DNA of 64,000 nucleotides from Shewanella loihica PV-4 (GCF_000016065.1 NC_009092.1:2294001-2358000); one strand, 5' to 3'. Counted from the stretch's first letter, positions 46,047 to 56,364 are shown. The notes: generated by a model from the sequence alone, not told the origin. Translations and numbers: made by a program.

Positions 46047-47162
46047 ATGATAATTGGTGTACCTAAAGAAATCAAAAACCACGAATATCGTGTTGGTATG
46101 GTGCCGTCAAGTGTCCGCGAATTGACCCTAAAAGGTCATGAAGTATTTGTAGAGAAGAATGCAGGTGTTGGGATCGGTTTTAGCGACCAAGACTATGTCG
46201 ATGTAGGCGCATCAATCTTAGACACTGCAGCTGAAGTTTTTGCGAAAGCAGAAATGATCGTTAAGGTAAAAGAACCTCAAGCGGTCGAGCGTGCCATGTT
46301 GCGTGAAGATCAGTTGCTGTTCACTTATCTTCATCTTGCTCCCGATCTGCCACAAACTGAAGATCTTATTAAGAGCGGTGCCGTCTGTATCGCTTATGAA
46401 ACAGTAACCGATGCCCGTGGCGGCCTTCCGCTACTGGCGCCAATGTCTGAAGTTGCCGGTCGTATGTCTATCCAGGCTGGTGCCATGGCACTGGAAAAAT
46501 CAATGGGTGGCCGCGGCATGCTACTTGGCGGCGTACCTGGTGTTGAGCCCGCTAAAGTCGTTATCATCGGCGGCGGCATGGTTGGTACCAACGCAGCACA
46601 GATGGCCGTTGGCCTGGGCGCGGACGTGGTTATCCTAGATCGCAGCATCGATGCGCTGCGTCGTCTGAACGCTCAGTTCGATAACCGTGTTAAGGCAATC
46701 TACTCGACTGCCGACGCTATCGAAAAGCACGTACTGGAAGCCGACCTAGTGATTGGTGGCGTACTGGTTCCTGGTGCAGCAGCACCTAAACTAGTGACCA
46801 AAGATCACATCAAGCGAATGAAGCCAGGCAGCGCTATCGTTGACGTCGCTATCGACCAAGGCGGTTGTGTTGAGACTTCTCATGCTACGACTCACCAAGA
46901 CCCAACTTATATCGTTGATGAAGTAGTACATTACTGTGTGGCTAACATGCCAGGTGCTGTGGCTCGTACCTCGACCTTCGCGCTGAACAACGCGACCCTG
47001 CCTTACATCATCAAGTTGGCCGACATGGGTTACCGCGAAGCACTGCGTCAAGACAAGCACCTGCTAAACGGCTTGAACGTAATGCATGGTAAGGTAACCT
47101 GTAAAGAAGTTGCTGAAGCCCTGAACTTCGAGTTTGTTGATCCAAGCGTACTACTCGCCTAA
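46047..47162 (+). CDS. ald: Alanine dehydrogenase
   Basis: 371 residues, full length. [17 protein letters not shown] near the N-terminus, YLHLAPD with the catalytic histidine near residue 96, and the NAD-binding motif [16 protein letters not shown] are intact. It catalyses reversible oxidative deamination of L-alanine to pyruvate and ammonia. Shewanella uses this route in amino-acid metabolism. The gene is complete, but its 3' two thirds (from residue 120) is repeated perfectly downstream, so its own terminator is now 795 bp away. Confidence 0.97.
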   Translation: MIIGVPKEIKNHEYRVGMVPSSVRELTLKGHEVFVEKNAGVGIGFSDQDYVDVGASILDTAAEVFAKAEMIVKVKEPQAVERAMLREDQLLFTYLHLAPDLPQTEDLIKSGAVCIAYETVTDARGGLPLLAPMSEVAGRMSIQAGAMALEKSMGGRGMLLGGVPGVEPAKVVIIGGGMVGTNAAQMAVGLGADVVILDRSIDALRRLNAQFDNRVKAIYSTADAIEKHVLEADLVIGGVLVPGAAAPKLVTKDHIKRMKPGSAIVDVAIDQGGCVETSHATTHQDPTYIVDEVVHYCVANMPGAVARTSTFALNNATLPYIIKLADMGYREALRQDKHLLNGLNVMHGKVTCKEVAEALNFEFVDPSVLLA

Positions 47163-47954
47163 TCAAGTAAAGAGTGTAAGTAACCGATGCCCGTGGCGGC
47201 CTTCCGCTACTGGCGCCAATGTCTGAAGTTGCCGGTCGTATGTCTATCCAGGCTGGTGCCATGGCACTGGAAAAATCAATGGGTGGCCGCGGCATGCTAC
47301 TTGGCGGCGTACCTGGTGTTGAGCCCGCTAAAGTCGTTATCATCGGCGGCGGCATGGTTGGTACCAACGCAGCACAGATGGCCGTTGGCCTGGGCGCGGA
47401 CGTGGTTATCCTAGATCGCAGCATCGATGCGCTGCGTCGTCTGAACGCTCAGTTCGATAACCGTGTTAAGGCAATCTACTCGACTGCCGACGCTATCGAA
47501 AAGCACGTACTGGAAGCCGACCTAGTGATTGGTGGCGTACTGGTTCCTGGTGCAGCAGCACCTAAACTAGTGACCAAAGATCACATCAAGCGAATGAAGC
47601 CAGGCAGCGCTATCGTTGACGTCGCTATCGACCAAGGCGGTTGTGTTGAGACTTCTCATGCTACGACTCACCAAGACCCAACTTATATCGTTGATGAAGT
47701 AGTACATTACTGTGTGGCTAACATGCCAGGTGCTGTGGCTCGTACCTCGACCTTCGCGCTGAACAACGCGACCCTGCCTTACATCATCAAGTTGGCCGAC
47801 ATGGGTTACCGCGAAGCACTGCGTCAAGACAAGCACCTGCTAAACGGCTTGAACGTAATGCATGGTAAGGTAACCTGTAAAGAAGTTGCTGAAGCCCTGA
47901 ACTTCGAGTTTGTTGATCCAAGCGTACTACTCGCCTAATCAAGTAAAGAGTGTA
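46403..47954 (+). repeat. Perfect 776-bp tandem duplication of the ald 3' part
   Basis: Sequence 46403-47178 recurs at 47179-47954 with an offset of 776 bp. I saw no difference between the copies. Only one base of microhomology is present at the junction (47179). The unit runs from ald codon 120 to 17 bp past the stop. 776 is not a multiple of three, so the copies are in different frames. Confidence 0.95.
47179..47938 (+). pseudogene. Truncated second copy of ald
   Basis: This copy lacks the first 119 codons of ald, including the substrate-site lysine and histidine. In the ald frame, an in-frame TAA lies directly upstream of the copy. The first ATG at 47219 would give 239 residues (equivalent to 133-371), holding the NAD-binding domain but not the catalytic region. 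No ribosome binding site precedes it. It should be inactive; a stable NAD-domain fragment is possible but unlikely. Identity to the intact copy implies a very recent event or an assembly error. Confidence 0.9.
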
Positions 47955-47955
47955 A

Positions 47956-49020
<1,065 letters not shown>

Positions 49021-49037
49021 GCGTTACACTTAATAAG

Positions 49038-49064
49038 AAAGCAGGCCGAGTGCCTGCTTTTTTT
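49038..49064 (+). terminator. Rho-independent terminator after trxB
   Basis: AAGCAGGC / GCCTGCTT stem around CGAGT-like loop, followed by T7. Confidence 0.93.
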
Positions 49065-49072
49065 GTCTTTAG

Positions 49073-49230
49073 TACCAATTAAGGTAATAAGTACTCAGAA
49101 ATAGCACGGGAAAAACGTTCGAGAACAAGGCAGAGTTTTTGATAAGTAGTTATTCTACAATCAAAAATGATAACACCGTTATCGGACGTTTTAACAAGCT
49201 AGAATGACCAGTTATTTACTACGATTGGTA
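49073..49230. mobile_element. MITE-like imperfect palindromic element, 158 bp
   Basis: The ends are inverted: TACCAATTAAGGTAATAA at the left and, on the other strand, TACCAATCGTAGTAAATAA at the right. The interior contains a smaller palindrome GATAACACCGTTATC and no ORF. I recall similar elements in Shewanella intergenic DNA, but cannot verify it. There is only one copy in this window. It sits between the trxB and rplT terminators. Confidence 0.55.
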
Positions 49231-49265
49231 TAAGTTCTGCCAAATAAATTTGCGGTGATCGGGCA

Positions 49266-49290
49266 CAAAAAAAGGGACCCTGGGGTCCCT
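49266..49290 (-). terminator. Rho-independent terminator after rplT
   Basis: On the minus strand AGGGACCC / GGGTCCCT, then T7. It closes the thrS-infC-rpmI-rplT operon. Confidence 0.93.
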
Positions 49291-49310
49291 TTCAAAGCAA
49301 AGCTCACTAA

Positions 49311-49670
49311 TTACTTAGCTAGAGCTTCTTTTGCCTTTTCAACTAGAGTGGCGAAAACCACTTTGTCGAATACAGCGATGTCTGCCAAAATCTTACGATC
49401 GATTTCGATAGACGCCTTTTTCAGACCGTTGATGAAACGGCTGTAAGACAGACCATTTTGACGAGAAGCCGCATTGATACGTGCAATCCACAGTTGACGG
49501 AATTGACGTTTCTTCTGACGACGGTCACGGTAAGCATATTGGCCAGCTTTGGTTACTGCTTGCTTAGCAACACGGTAAGTACGTGAGCGAGCTCCGTAAT
49601 AACCTTTAGCTAGTTTTAATACTTTCTTGTGACGAGCACGAGCGGTTACACCACGCTTAACTCTAGGCAT
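49311..49670 (-). CDS. rplT: 50S ribosomal protein L20
   Basis: 119 residues, highly basic. It starts [19 protein letters not shown] and contains [15 protein letters not shown] and [11 protein letters not shown], all standard L20. It is needed for early 50S assembly and, in E. coli, represses its own operon by binding the mRNA upstream of rpmI. It is the last gene of the operon, 18 bp after rpmI. Confidence 0.98.
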
Positions 49671-49688
49671 TGTTCTTTACTCCTCTAA

Positions 49689-49883
49689 TTAAGCGTATGG
49701 TAGTTGACGTGCAATTGCTGGCACATCAGACTTCGCAACTAAACATTTAGCACGTAAGTGACGTTTACGCTTAGTGCTCTTCTTGGTCAAAATATGACGT
49801 AAATGGGCTTGCTTGCGCTTAAAACCGTTAGCGGTTTTCTTAAAACGCTTTTGTACACCCTTGTCTGTTTTCATTTTAGGCAT
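49689..49883 (-). CDS. rpmI: 50S ribosomal protein L35
   Basis: 64 residues, basic, beginning [20 protein letters not shown], with the family's internal [20 protein letters not shown] in parts. It sits between infC and rplT. A strong hairpin lies 42 bp before its ATG and may be the site for L20-mediated translational control. Confidence 0.98.
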   Translation of the reverse strand: MPKMKTDKGVQKRFKKTANGFKRKQAHLRHILTKKSTKRKRHLRAKCLVAKSDVPAIARQLPYA

Positions 49884-49924
49884 TGCTAAAACTCCGCATT
49901 GGGAAATTAATAAAACGCAAGGCG

Positions 49925-49952
49925 AGCAGAGGCCCTCAGAGAGGTCTCTGCT
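49925..49952 (-). promoter_or_regulatory. Hairpin in the infC-rpmI spacer, possible L20 control site
   Basis: AGCAGAG and CTCTGCT pair perfectly (7 bp), and an inner CCTC / GAGG stem with a 3-base loop extends the hairpin. No T tract follows on the minus strand, so it is not a terminator. Its place matches the E. coli region through which L20 represses rpmI-rplT. Function is inferred. Confidence 0.5.
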
Positions 49953-49970
49953 ACTTTTAAATTTGCCTTA

Positions 49971-50513
49971 CTATTTCTTTTTCGGCGCGAGCACCATCAC
50001 AGCCTGGCGACCTTCCATTTTTGGAAAAGCCTCCACAACTGCTATCTCAGCCAAGTCGTCTTTAATACGATTCAAAAGATTCATACCAAGACTCTGGTGA
50101 GCCATCTCGCGACCACGGAAACGCAGCGTAACTTTCGCCTTGTCGCCGTCTTCTAGAAAACGCTTCAGGTTGCGTAGTTTTACCTGATAGTCGTTTTCGT
50201 CAGTACCGGGACGGAATTTTATTTCCTTCACCTGTATCTGTTTCTGCTTCTTCTTTTGCTCTTTTTGGGCCTTAGCCTTGTCAAAAAGATACTTTCCGTA
50301 GTCCATTATGCGACATACAGGCGGCTCAGCGTTTGGGCTGATCTCTACGAGATCTACGCCCGCTTCATCTGCAAGTTCTTGCGCTTCACGAAGACTTACA
50401 ATGCCGATAGTTTCACCGTCTAATCCATTGAGGCGTACTTCTGATACGCCAACAATGAGTTCGTTAATTCTATTCGCCGCTGCTTTACGCACGTCTGTTT
50501 TCTTGATCTTTAT
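49971..50513 (-). CDS. infC: Translation initiation factor IF-3 with non-canonical start
   Basis: About 180 residues. [44 protein letters not shown] and [16 protein letters not shown] are diagnostic, and it ends MVLAPKKK. The first canonical start, GTG 50492, has no ribosome binding site and would remove conserved N-terminal residues. The frame is open upstream, with ATA at 50513-50511 preceded by GGAGGA at 7 bases. ATC at 50507 is an alternative (AGG at 8 bases). E. coli uses ATT at this place, allowing IF-3 to repress its own translation. The thrS stop lies only 3 bp upstream of the ATA, and the binding site is inside thrS. Confidence 0.93.
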   Translation of the reverse strand: MKIKKTDVRKAAANRINELIVGVSEVRLNGLDGETIGIVSLREAQELADEAGVDLVEISPNAEPPVCRIMDYGKYLFDKAKAQKEQKKKQKQIQVKEIKFRPGTDENDYQVKLRNLKRFLEDGDKAKVTLRFRGREMAHQSLGMNLLNRIKDDLAEIAVVEAFPKMEGRQAVMVLAPKKK

Positions 50514-50516
50514 GAC

Positions 50517-52445
50517 CTATTCCTCCAACAAATTTAGACTACGGAGCGAAATCTGTTCTTTAACCATGGCAGCAAATTGATCGATTTTGATCTTACCTAG
50601 GTCAACACCATCTCTGGTTCGCACCGCGACTTCCCTATTTTCCATCTCTTGATCGCCCACGACCAATAGATAGGGAACACGCCTTAGGGTGTGTTCGCGT
50701 ATTTTAAAGCCAATCTTTTCATTCCTCAAGTCTTTCGAGGCACGAATTCCCTGATCTTTAAATAATTTGACCACTTCGTCAACATATTCAGACTGTTTGT
50801 CAGTAATATTCATCACAACGGCTTGAACCGGTGCCAACCAGGTTGGGAACTTACCTGCGTATTCCTCGATCAGGATCCCTAGGAAACGCTCCAGAGAGCC
50901 TAGAATCGCACGGTGGATCATCACAGGCGTTTGACGGCTGTTATCTTCGGCAACATAAGTCGCGCCTAGACGTCCAGGCAAGGCGTAATCAAGCTGCACT
51001 GTACCGCACTGCCATGCCCTGTCTAAGCAGTCATGGAGCGTAAATTCGATCTTAGGACCATAGAAGGCACCTTCGCCCGGTAGGATCTCATACTCGATGT
51101 CATTGGCTTTCAGCGCATCCATCAGCGCCTGCTCTGCTCTGTCCCACATGGCATCGTCACCGATACGCTTCTCTGGACGGGTAGAGAGTTTCACCACGAT
51201 ATCGTGGAAACCAAAGGTTGCATAGGTGTCGTAGACCATCTTGATACAGCCACTCACCTCTTGTTGCACCTGCTCTTCGGTACAGAAGATATGGGCATCA
51301 TCTTGGGTAAAACCACGAACGCGCATCAAGCCGTGTAGAGAACCCGATGGCTCGTTACGGTGACAACAACCAAACTCAGCCATACGCAGTGGCAGATCGC
51401 GATAAGACTTGAGACCTTGGTTAAATATCTGCACGTGACCTGGGCAGTTCATCGGCTTCACCGCGTACTCACGGTTTTCAGAGTGAGTAGTGAACATGGC
51501 TTCGGAATACTTATCCCAGTGACCACTGCGCTCCCACAATACGCGGTCCATCATCAAGGGGCCTTTCACCTCCTGATAGGTGTACTGACCCAGTTTCTGA
51601 CGAATGAATCTTTCAAGCTCGAGGAACAGACTCCAACCATCGTTGTGCCAGAACACCATGCCTGGTGCTTCTTCCTGCATATGGTACAGATCAAGCTGCT
51701 TACCTATCTTACGATGGTCGCGCTTAGCCGCTTCTTCAAGGCGAGTCAGATGCGCCTTAAGGGCCTTCTTGTCTGCCCAGGCCGTACCATAGATACGCTG
51801 CAGCATCTTGTTGTCTGAGTTACCACGCCAGTAGGCACCAGCAACACTCATCAGTTTGAAGTGATGACAGAACTTCATGTTAGGCACATGGGGGCCACGA
51901 CACATGTCGGTATATTCTTCGTGATGATAGAGCGCAGGCTGGTCATCTTTGCTGATGTTCTCATCCAAGATAGCCATCTTGTAGCTTTCGCCGCGTGATT
52001 CGAAAGTGTCACGGGCTTCTTGCCAGCTGACGACGCGCTTAACCACATCATAGTTTGTCTTAGCCAGTGCCAGCATACGCTTTTCTAGCTCGGCTACATC
52101 TTCCTCGGTCAGCTTATGGTCGAGATCCACGTCATAGTAGAAACCGTTATCGATCACCGGGCCGATGGCCATCTTGGTTTCAGGCCACATCTGCTTAATG
52201 GCGTGACCCAATAGGTGAGCACAAGAGTGACGTAAGATCTCTACCCCTTCATCGTCTTTTACGGTGATGATAGCGAGATCGACATCTGTCTCAATCAAGT
52301 CGCAAGCATCTTTCAGCTCGCCATTGACGCGACCTGCGATACAGGCTTTTGCGAGACCAGGACCTATGTCCGCGGCGACATCTAGGGTAGAAACGGCGTT
52401 AGCAAACTCGCGCTTGCTGCCATCAGGAAGTGTAATTACAGGCAT
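50517..52445 (-). CDS. thrS: Threonyl-tRNA synthetase
   Basis: 642 residues. An N-terminal TGS domain is followed by the editing domain with [13 protein letters not shown] (zinc-like H-x3-H). The class II core has motif 2 [22 protein letters not shown], in parts, and motif 3 [19 protein letters not shown]. The C-terminal anticodon-binding domain is complete. It is first in the thrS-infC-rpmI-rplT operon. A hairpin 17-40 bp upstream of the ATG may be an operator for autoregulation. Confidence 0.98.
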   Translation of the reverse strand: MPVITLPDGSKREFANAVSTLDVAADIGPGLAKACIAGRVNGELKDACDLIETDVDLAIITVKDDEGVEILRHSCAHLLGHAIKQMWPETKMAIGPVIDNGFYYDVDLDHKLTEEDVAELEKRMLALAKTNYDVVKRVVSWQEARDTFESRGESYKMAILDENISKDDQPALYHHEEYTDMCRGPHVPNMKFCHHFKLMSVAGAYWRGNSDNKMLQRIYGTAWADKKALKAHLTRLEEAAKRDHRKIGKQLDLYHMQEEAPGMVFWHNDGWSLFLELERFIRQKLGQYTYQEVKGPLMMDRVLWERSGHWDKYSEAMFTTHSENREYAVKPMNCPGHVQIFNQGLKSYRDLPLRMAEFGCCHRNEPSGSLHGLMRVRGFTQDDAHIFCTEEQVQQEVSGCIKMVYDTYATFGFHDIVVKLSTRPEKRIGDDAMWDRAEQALMDALKANDIEYEILPGEGAFYGPKIEFTLHDCLDRAWQCGTVQLDYALPGRLGATYVAEDNSRQTPVMIHRAILGSLERFLGILIEEYAGKFPTWLAPVQAVVMNITDKQSEYVDEVVKLFKDQGIRASKDLRNEKIGFKIREHTLRRVPYLLVVGDQEMENREVAVRTRDGVDLGKIKIDQFAAMVKEQISLRSLNLLEE

Positions 52446-52760
52446 GTATAATCCTTATCCAGTGGTGACCCCTACGTAGGGCCACTTGGTCATATTGAGA
52501 AAATTTTAAGCAACTGAAGCGCAAAACATTACCGGAGTTTTGATCTACTTCAGCGCAGGCCTGACATTCTAGGGCCGCATCAGGTAAATCGCAAGGTTTA
52601 AGGCCGCCGCTTCGCCTTAAAATAGCCGCTAGTCTGACTAGTCGGCTACAACTCGTTAAATCTGTCACCAATTGTCCATCTGGATGTCATCGAAAAGTCA
52701 TGGACGGCCCCTACTCTAGCCGCCATATCGTTATGGCTAATTCGCTTAAGGAGCCCGACC
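52446..52760. other. Divergent intergenic region between thrS and a small secreted-protein gene
   Basis: 315 bp. It contains the leader of thrS on the minus strand, including the hairpin at 52462-52485. A frame at 52423-52671 overlaps thrS and is not convincing. A promoter for the rightward gene should lie near 52700, but I could not place it. Confidence 0.45.
52462..52485 (-). promoter_or_regulatory. thrS leader hairpin, candidate ThrRS operator
   Basis: On the minus strand, GTGG...CCAC encloses CCCTACGTAGGG, a perfect 12-base palindrome whose apex contains CGU, the anticodon of one tRNA-Thr. In E. coli ThrRS binds anticodon-like hairpins just before its own start codon and blocks ribosome binding. 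The position here, about 20 nt before ATG, fits. Structure is visible; function is inferred. Confidence 0.5.
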
Positions 52761-53036
52761 ATGATGAAGCTTATATTATTGACCGCACTCTTCTATCAGC
52801 CTTTGTACCCTAATGACGGCACTCGCGGCGCGTCTATGCTGGAAACTGCTACGCAGCAAACTCAAGTGCAGGCTTTCGAAGCCAAAGGTATCGAACTGCA
52901 AACATCGACTATAGGCCTGGATGTAAGCCAACTGGAAAGTGAGATAGCTATTGAGCTCGACCAGCAGCTCAAGGCGCTACATGCCGAGCTGCCACTGCAA
53001 GGCGGCGATCAGGAGCTGCTCGCCAGCCAAAACTGA
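52761..53036 (+). CDS. Small hypothetical protein, possibly secreted
   Basis: 91 residues beginning MMKLILLTALFYQPLYP, a short hydrophobic leader that could be a weak signal peptide. The rest is acidic and Gln/Leu-rich, for example LDVSQLESEIAIELDQQLKAL, probably helical. AAGGAG lies 9 bases before ATG 52761, so translation is well supported. No family recognised. Confidence 0.65.
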   Translation: MMKLILLTALFYQPLYPNDGTRGASMLETATQQTQVQAFEAKGIELQTSTIGLDVSQLESEIAIELDQQLKALHAELPLQGGDQELLASQN

Positions 53037-53186
53037 TAACGATTGAAGCCGATGACGTCAGTTGTCTTGGGCTTCAACTGCACTATAGGCCTGCTATTGC
53101 CCGAGCACTTGCTATGCTATCGCAACCTATTGCTATACAGAGGAAAGTCATCCAAGATTGGGCTCAAAAGATAATGAGCAACTTAG

Positions 53187-53933
53187 ATGACAATGAACAA
53201 ATGGGCACTGGTAACCGGCGGCGCCAAACGTATTGGTGAAGCGATCGTATTAGCCTTGCACGGTAAAGGCTTCAATATACTGCTGCACTATAAGGGATCA
53301 GAAAGTGAAGCAATGGCGCTCGCAGGCAAGCTTAACCTCAGCCGGGTAAACTCGTGCCAGACTGTGCAGGCCGACCTCGCCACCGAACAAGGGCCCCTTA
53401 GCCTTATCCAACACATTAATGACCATCAACTCCCGCTTGGGGCTCTTATCAATAACGCCTCGCTGTTTGTACCAGACAGCAGTATTGAAAACTGGCAATC
53501 TAGTCAGCAGCTGTTAAACCTTAATCTGCTCGCGCCCTATCTGTTAGCCACAAAGCTCAGTGAAAACCTCGCCAGCAATGATGGCTGCGTCATTAACCTG
53601 GTGGATATTCACGGCGACCGCCCCTTAAAACGCCATGGGCTATACTCAATATCTAAAGCAGGATTAAACATGGCGACGCGGTCCCTGGCCCAAGAGTTAG
53701 CGCCTAAGGTTAGGGTCAACGGTATATCGCCAGGCGCGATACTCTGGCCATCCCAGAGCGAACAAGCGGCTATCTCCAGCGTCACTCAGGCCATACCTCT
53801 GGCGAGAGCTGGCAGCCCCGAGGATATCGCCGATACCGTGTGTTTTATTCTGGAAAGCCCCTACCTTAATGGTCAGGTGATCGCTATCGATGGCGGTCGC
53901 AGCGCAACCGGATATACAGGAGCCGACGGATGA
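53187..53933 (+). CDS. Pteridine reductase-type short-chain dehydrogenase
   Basis: 248 residues. The cofactor motif reads LVTGGAKRIGEAIVLAL; the TGG-x-x-R-I-G form is typical of pteridine reductases (PTR1/FolM-like), which use NADPH. NNASLFVPD, the Y-S-I-S-K catalytic pair (LYSISKAGLN) and NGISPGAIL follow. It probably reduces dihydropteridines such as dihydromonapterin or dihydrofolate. ATG 53193 is an alternative start. Its stop overlaps the next gene by 4 bp. Confidence 0.85.
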   Translation: MTMNKWALVTGGAKRIGEAIVLALHGKGFNILLHYKGSESEAMALAGKLNLSRVNSCQTVQADLATEQGPLSLIQHINDHQLPLGALINNASLFVPDSSIENWQSSQQLLNLNLLAPYLLATKLSENLASNDGCVINLVDIHGDRPLKRHGLYSISKAGLNMATRSLAQELAPKVRVNGISPGAILWPSQSEQAAISSVTQAIPLARAGSPEDIADTVCFILESPYLNGQVIAIDGGRSATGYTGADG

Positions 53934-54130
53934 AAATTTTTGATAAAGTGATCTGTTGTCCCCACTGCGGGCACCATCAACATATCAACTTAGATATCAG
54001 CTGTGGCGATCAGGACTACTACGACGATTGTCGCGTCTGCTGCAACCCAATCCATTTTCGAACCCACATAGACGATTCCAGACAGAAAATAGAGGTCTAT
54101 GTGGACTCGGACGATGAGCAGTACTATTAA
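53930..54130 (+). CDS. CPXCG-motif zinc-ribbon protein
   Basis: 66 residues. CCPHCGHHQHI and the second pair in CRVCCNPIHF give four zinc ligands in a rubredoxin-like knuckle arrangement, matching the CPXCG cysteine-rich family; the C-terminus is acidic (SDDEQYY). Function is unknown. It overlaps the pteridine reductase gene by ATGA, suggesting coupled expression. A 17-bp repeat array begins 8 bp after its stop. Confidence 0.88.
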   Translation: MKIFDKVICCPHCGHHQHINLDISCGDQDYYDDCRVCCNPIHFRTHIDDSRQKIEVYVDSDDEQYY

Positions 54131-54137
54131 GCCAAGG

Positions 54138-54205
54138 CGGCTTAAACTTATAGACGGTTTAAACTTATAGGCAACTGAATCTTATCGCCCGCTTAATCTT
54201 ATAGG
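54138..54205 (+). repeat. Four 17-bp degenerate tandem units
   Basis: CGGCTTAAACTTATAGA and CGGTTTAAACTTATAGG are followed by two more diverged 17-mers (54172 and 54189), each with a CTTAT core. The array starts 8 bp after the CPXCG gene stop. The period is 17 here, against 13-14 in the other arrays. Confidence 0.6.
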
Positions 54206-54338
54206 TTGCTAGGGACTTGCCACAAAAAGCCTTGGCTTATTGTCTACGTTGCTAAATTTAGCCAGATAAAGGTCACCCACACCTGGTTACGCCTTAATCT
54301 ACGCCTCAACGCCAAGCCTTATCCGTTAACCAAGCCGT

Positions 54339-54950
54339 CTAACCCAAACGCTTGGCCAATACCCGCTCAACCGTGTCCACGATAGCCTGAGTCTGACTGT
54401 CTATCTCGATATTAAGCATGGTGCCGACAGCGACCTCGTCTAAGTTGGTGATCTCCAAAGTTTCCGGGATCAAATGCAGCATAAAGCCAGATTCACTCAC
54501 TTCCCCTACGGTCAGGCTACAACCATTCACACCAACGAAACCTTTGTAGAGAATGTAGTTCATCCATTTAGGGTCAACTTCGAGACGAATATCAAAATGA
54601 GCAGGCGTATGACTCACCTCAACCACGGTGGCCTGAGTGTGGACATGACCCGATAACACATGGCCACCTATCTCGCTGCCATAGGTCAATGAGCGCTCGA
54701 TATTAACCTGGCTACCCACAGACAGACCGGCCAAATTGGTAAGCCTCAATGTCTCTTCCATTACATCGAAAAACACCCTATCATCTGCCATCTCGGTAAC
54801 GGTCAGACAGACGCCGTTATTGGCGACACTTGCACCTCGCTGCAAGTTTTCCTTCAGGTGTGACGGCATCGCAATTTCGATTGTATTAAGACCATCTTTT
54901 TTATGAATAGCCACCACTTCACATGTGGCTTGAACAATACCTGTAAACAT
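54339..54950 (-). CDS. ribE: Riboflavin synthase alpha subunit
   Basis: 203 residues made of two similar lumazine-binding barrels. The first begins MFTGIVQATCEVVAI and has NNGVCLTVTE; the second begins IGGHVLSGHVHTQATV and has VNGCSLTVGEV. It dismutates two 6,7-dimethyl-8-ribityllumazines into riboflavin. Only 28 bp separates its start from the divergent norM gene, so the promoters must lie partly within the coding regions. No FMN riboswitch is visible. Confidence 0.96.
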   Translation of the reverse strand: MFTGIVQATCEVVAIHKKDGLNTIEIAMPSHLKENLQRGASVANNGVCLTVTEMADDRVFFDVMEETLRLTNLAGLSVGSQVNIERSLTYGSEIGGHVLSGHVHTQATVVEVSHTPAHFDIRLEVDPKWMNYILYKGFVGVNGCSLTVGEVSESGFMLHLIPETLEITNLDEVAVGTMLNIEIDSQTQAIVDTVERVLAKRLG

Positions 54951-54978
54951 TTTTTACTCTCTGCATTAAGGCGTTTTC

Positions 54979-56364
54979 ATGAATCAATTCGGCTTTCAAG
55001 CCAAAAAGCTCGTCCATCTCGCGTTGCCTGTGCTGATCGCCCAGGTCACCCAAACCATGATGGGTTTTATCGATACCGTCATGGCCGGACGTGTCAGCGC
55101 ATTAGATATGGCCGCGGTGGCCATCGGCGGCAGTCTGTGGCTGCCGGCGCTACTGTTTGTACAGGGTTTGCTGGTCGCCTTTACCCCTGTGTTTGCCAGC
55201 CACCATGGCGCCGATAATCAAAATGCTATCAGGCCGATGGCTTTTCAGGCTGCCTATATTGCCATAATCGGCGCGGCCGTAGTGATAAGCATTCTGCTTT
55301 TTGCGCCGCAGATCTTCAAATTAATGGATTTGTCCCCCGAGCTGGCCGAGCTGAGTGTCAGCTATCTCCATGGATTTGCCTGGGGCGTCCCCGCCTTCGT
55401 GCTCTATCAGGTCTTGCGAGGATGTAGCGAGGGGATCTCCTACACACTACCGACTATGGTGATAGGGTTTGTCGGCTTGGCGGTAAACATCCCGGCCAAC
55501 TATATCTTCATCTATGGCCACTTAGGTGCGCCCGCGCTGGGCGGTGCGGGCTGTGGTATCGCAACGGCCCTGGTGTTCTGGGCCATGTTTATCGCCATGA
55601 CCATTTACATGCAGTGGCATAAGCGATTCGCCGTTATCAAGCCTTTAGGTGCCTTCCACCTGCCGGATCTTAAGACCATGAAGAGAATGACCAAACACGG
55701 AATGCCCATCGCCATGGCCTTGTTTTTCGAAGTGAGCCTGTTTGCCATCATAGCGCTGCTGCTCGCCCCGCTCGGCGCAGACGTTGTAGCCGGCCATCAG
55801 ATCGCGCTTAACTTTTCGTCCATAGTGTTTATGCTGCCACTCTCTATCGGTATCGCCGTGTCGATACGGGTTGGATACTACCTCGGACAATATAAGGCGG
55901 ACGTGGCTAAGCTAGTGACTAAGGTCGGTCTGGCTATCGCCTTTAGCCTGGCGGCCTGCACGGCCGTCATCACTGTGGTGTTTCGCACTCAGATCGCGCT
56001 GCTCTATAACCAAAACCCCGAGGTGGTCGCCCTAGCGAGCAGCCTGATGTTTCTGGCCGCTCTATATCAGCTGTCTGACTCGGTGCAGGTAGTTACTGCA
56101 GGTGCCCTGCGCGGCTATCACGACACCCGCAGCGCCTTCTACATTACCCTTGTCTCCTATTGGGCCATCGGCATGGTGCTCGGCTATCTACTGGCAGAAA
56201 CCGACATACTGGTTCCTGCCATGGGCGCCCACGGTTTCTGGATTGGCTTGATCGCCGGTCTCACCAGCGCCGCACTGCTGTTTGCCTTAAGGCTTCAGTA
56301 TATTCAAAAGCATCCAAAGCAATTGGCCTTGGTTGATCAGCCGATTAATCACGCCGACCTATAG
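54979..56364 (+). CDS. norM: MATE family multidrug efflux protein NorM
   Basis: 461 residues, 12 membrane segments in two homologous halves. LVHLALPVLIAQVTQTMMGFIDTVMAGRVS starts the first half (in parts). VAGHQIALNFSSIVFMLPLSIGIAVSIRVGY is the diagnostic MATE block of the second. NorM exports cationic drugs using a sodium or proton gradient. Its divergence from ribE is common in Vibrio and Shewanella. Confidence 0.95.
   Translation: MNQFGFQAKKLVHLALPVLIAQVTQTMMGFIDTVMAGRVSALDMAAVAIGGSLWLPALLFVQGLLVAFTPVFASHHGADNQNAIRPMAFQAAYIAIIGAAVVISILLFAPQIFKLMDLSPELAELSVSYLHGFAWGVPAFVLYQVLRGCSEGISYTLPTMVIGFVGLAVNIPANYIFIYGHLGAPALGGAGCGIATALVFWAMFIAMTIYMQWHKRFAVIKPLGAFHLPDLKTMKRMTKHGMPIAMALFFEVSLFAIIALLLAPLGADVVAGHQIALNFSSIVFMLPLSIGIAVSIRVGYYLGQYKADVAKLVTKVGLAIAFSLAACTAVITVVFRTQIALLYNQNPEVVALASSLMFLAALYQLSDSVQVVTAGALRGYHDTRSAFYITLVSYWAIGMVLGYLLAETDILVPAMGAHGFWIGLIAGLTSAALLFALRLQYIQKHPKQLALVDQPINHADL

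Noticed and set aside
47011..47424. Leftward 137-codon ORF across the ald duplication junction
   Set aside because: Antisense shadow created by the duplicated ald sequence.
46403..47954. Two separate functional ald genes
   Set aside because: The second copy lacks the N-terminal catalytic region and a ribosome binding site.
52423..52671. 82-codon leftward ORF in the thrS leader as a leader peptide
   Set aside because: It overlaps thrS in another frame, has no clear ribosome binding site, and is not rich in threonine codons.
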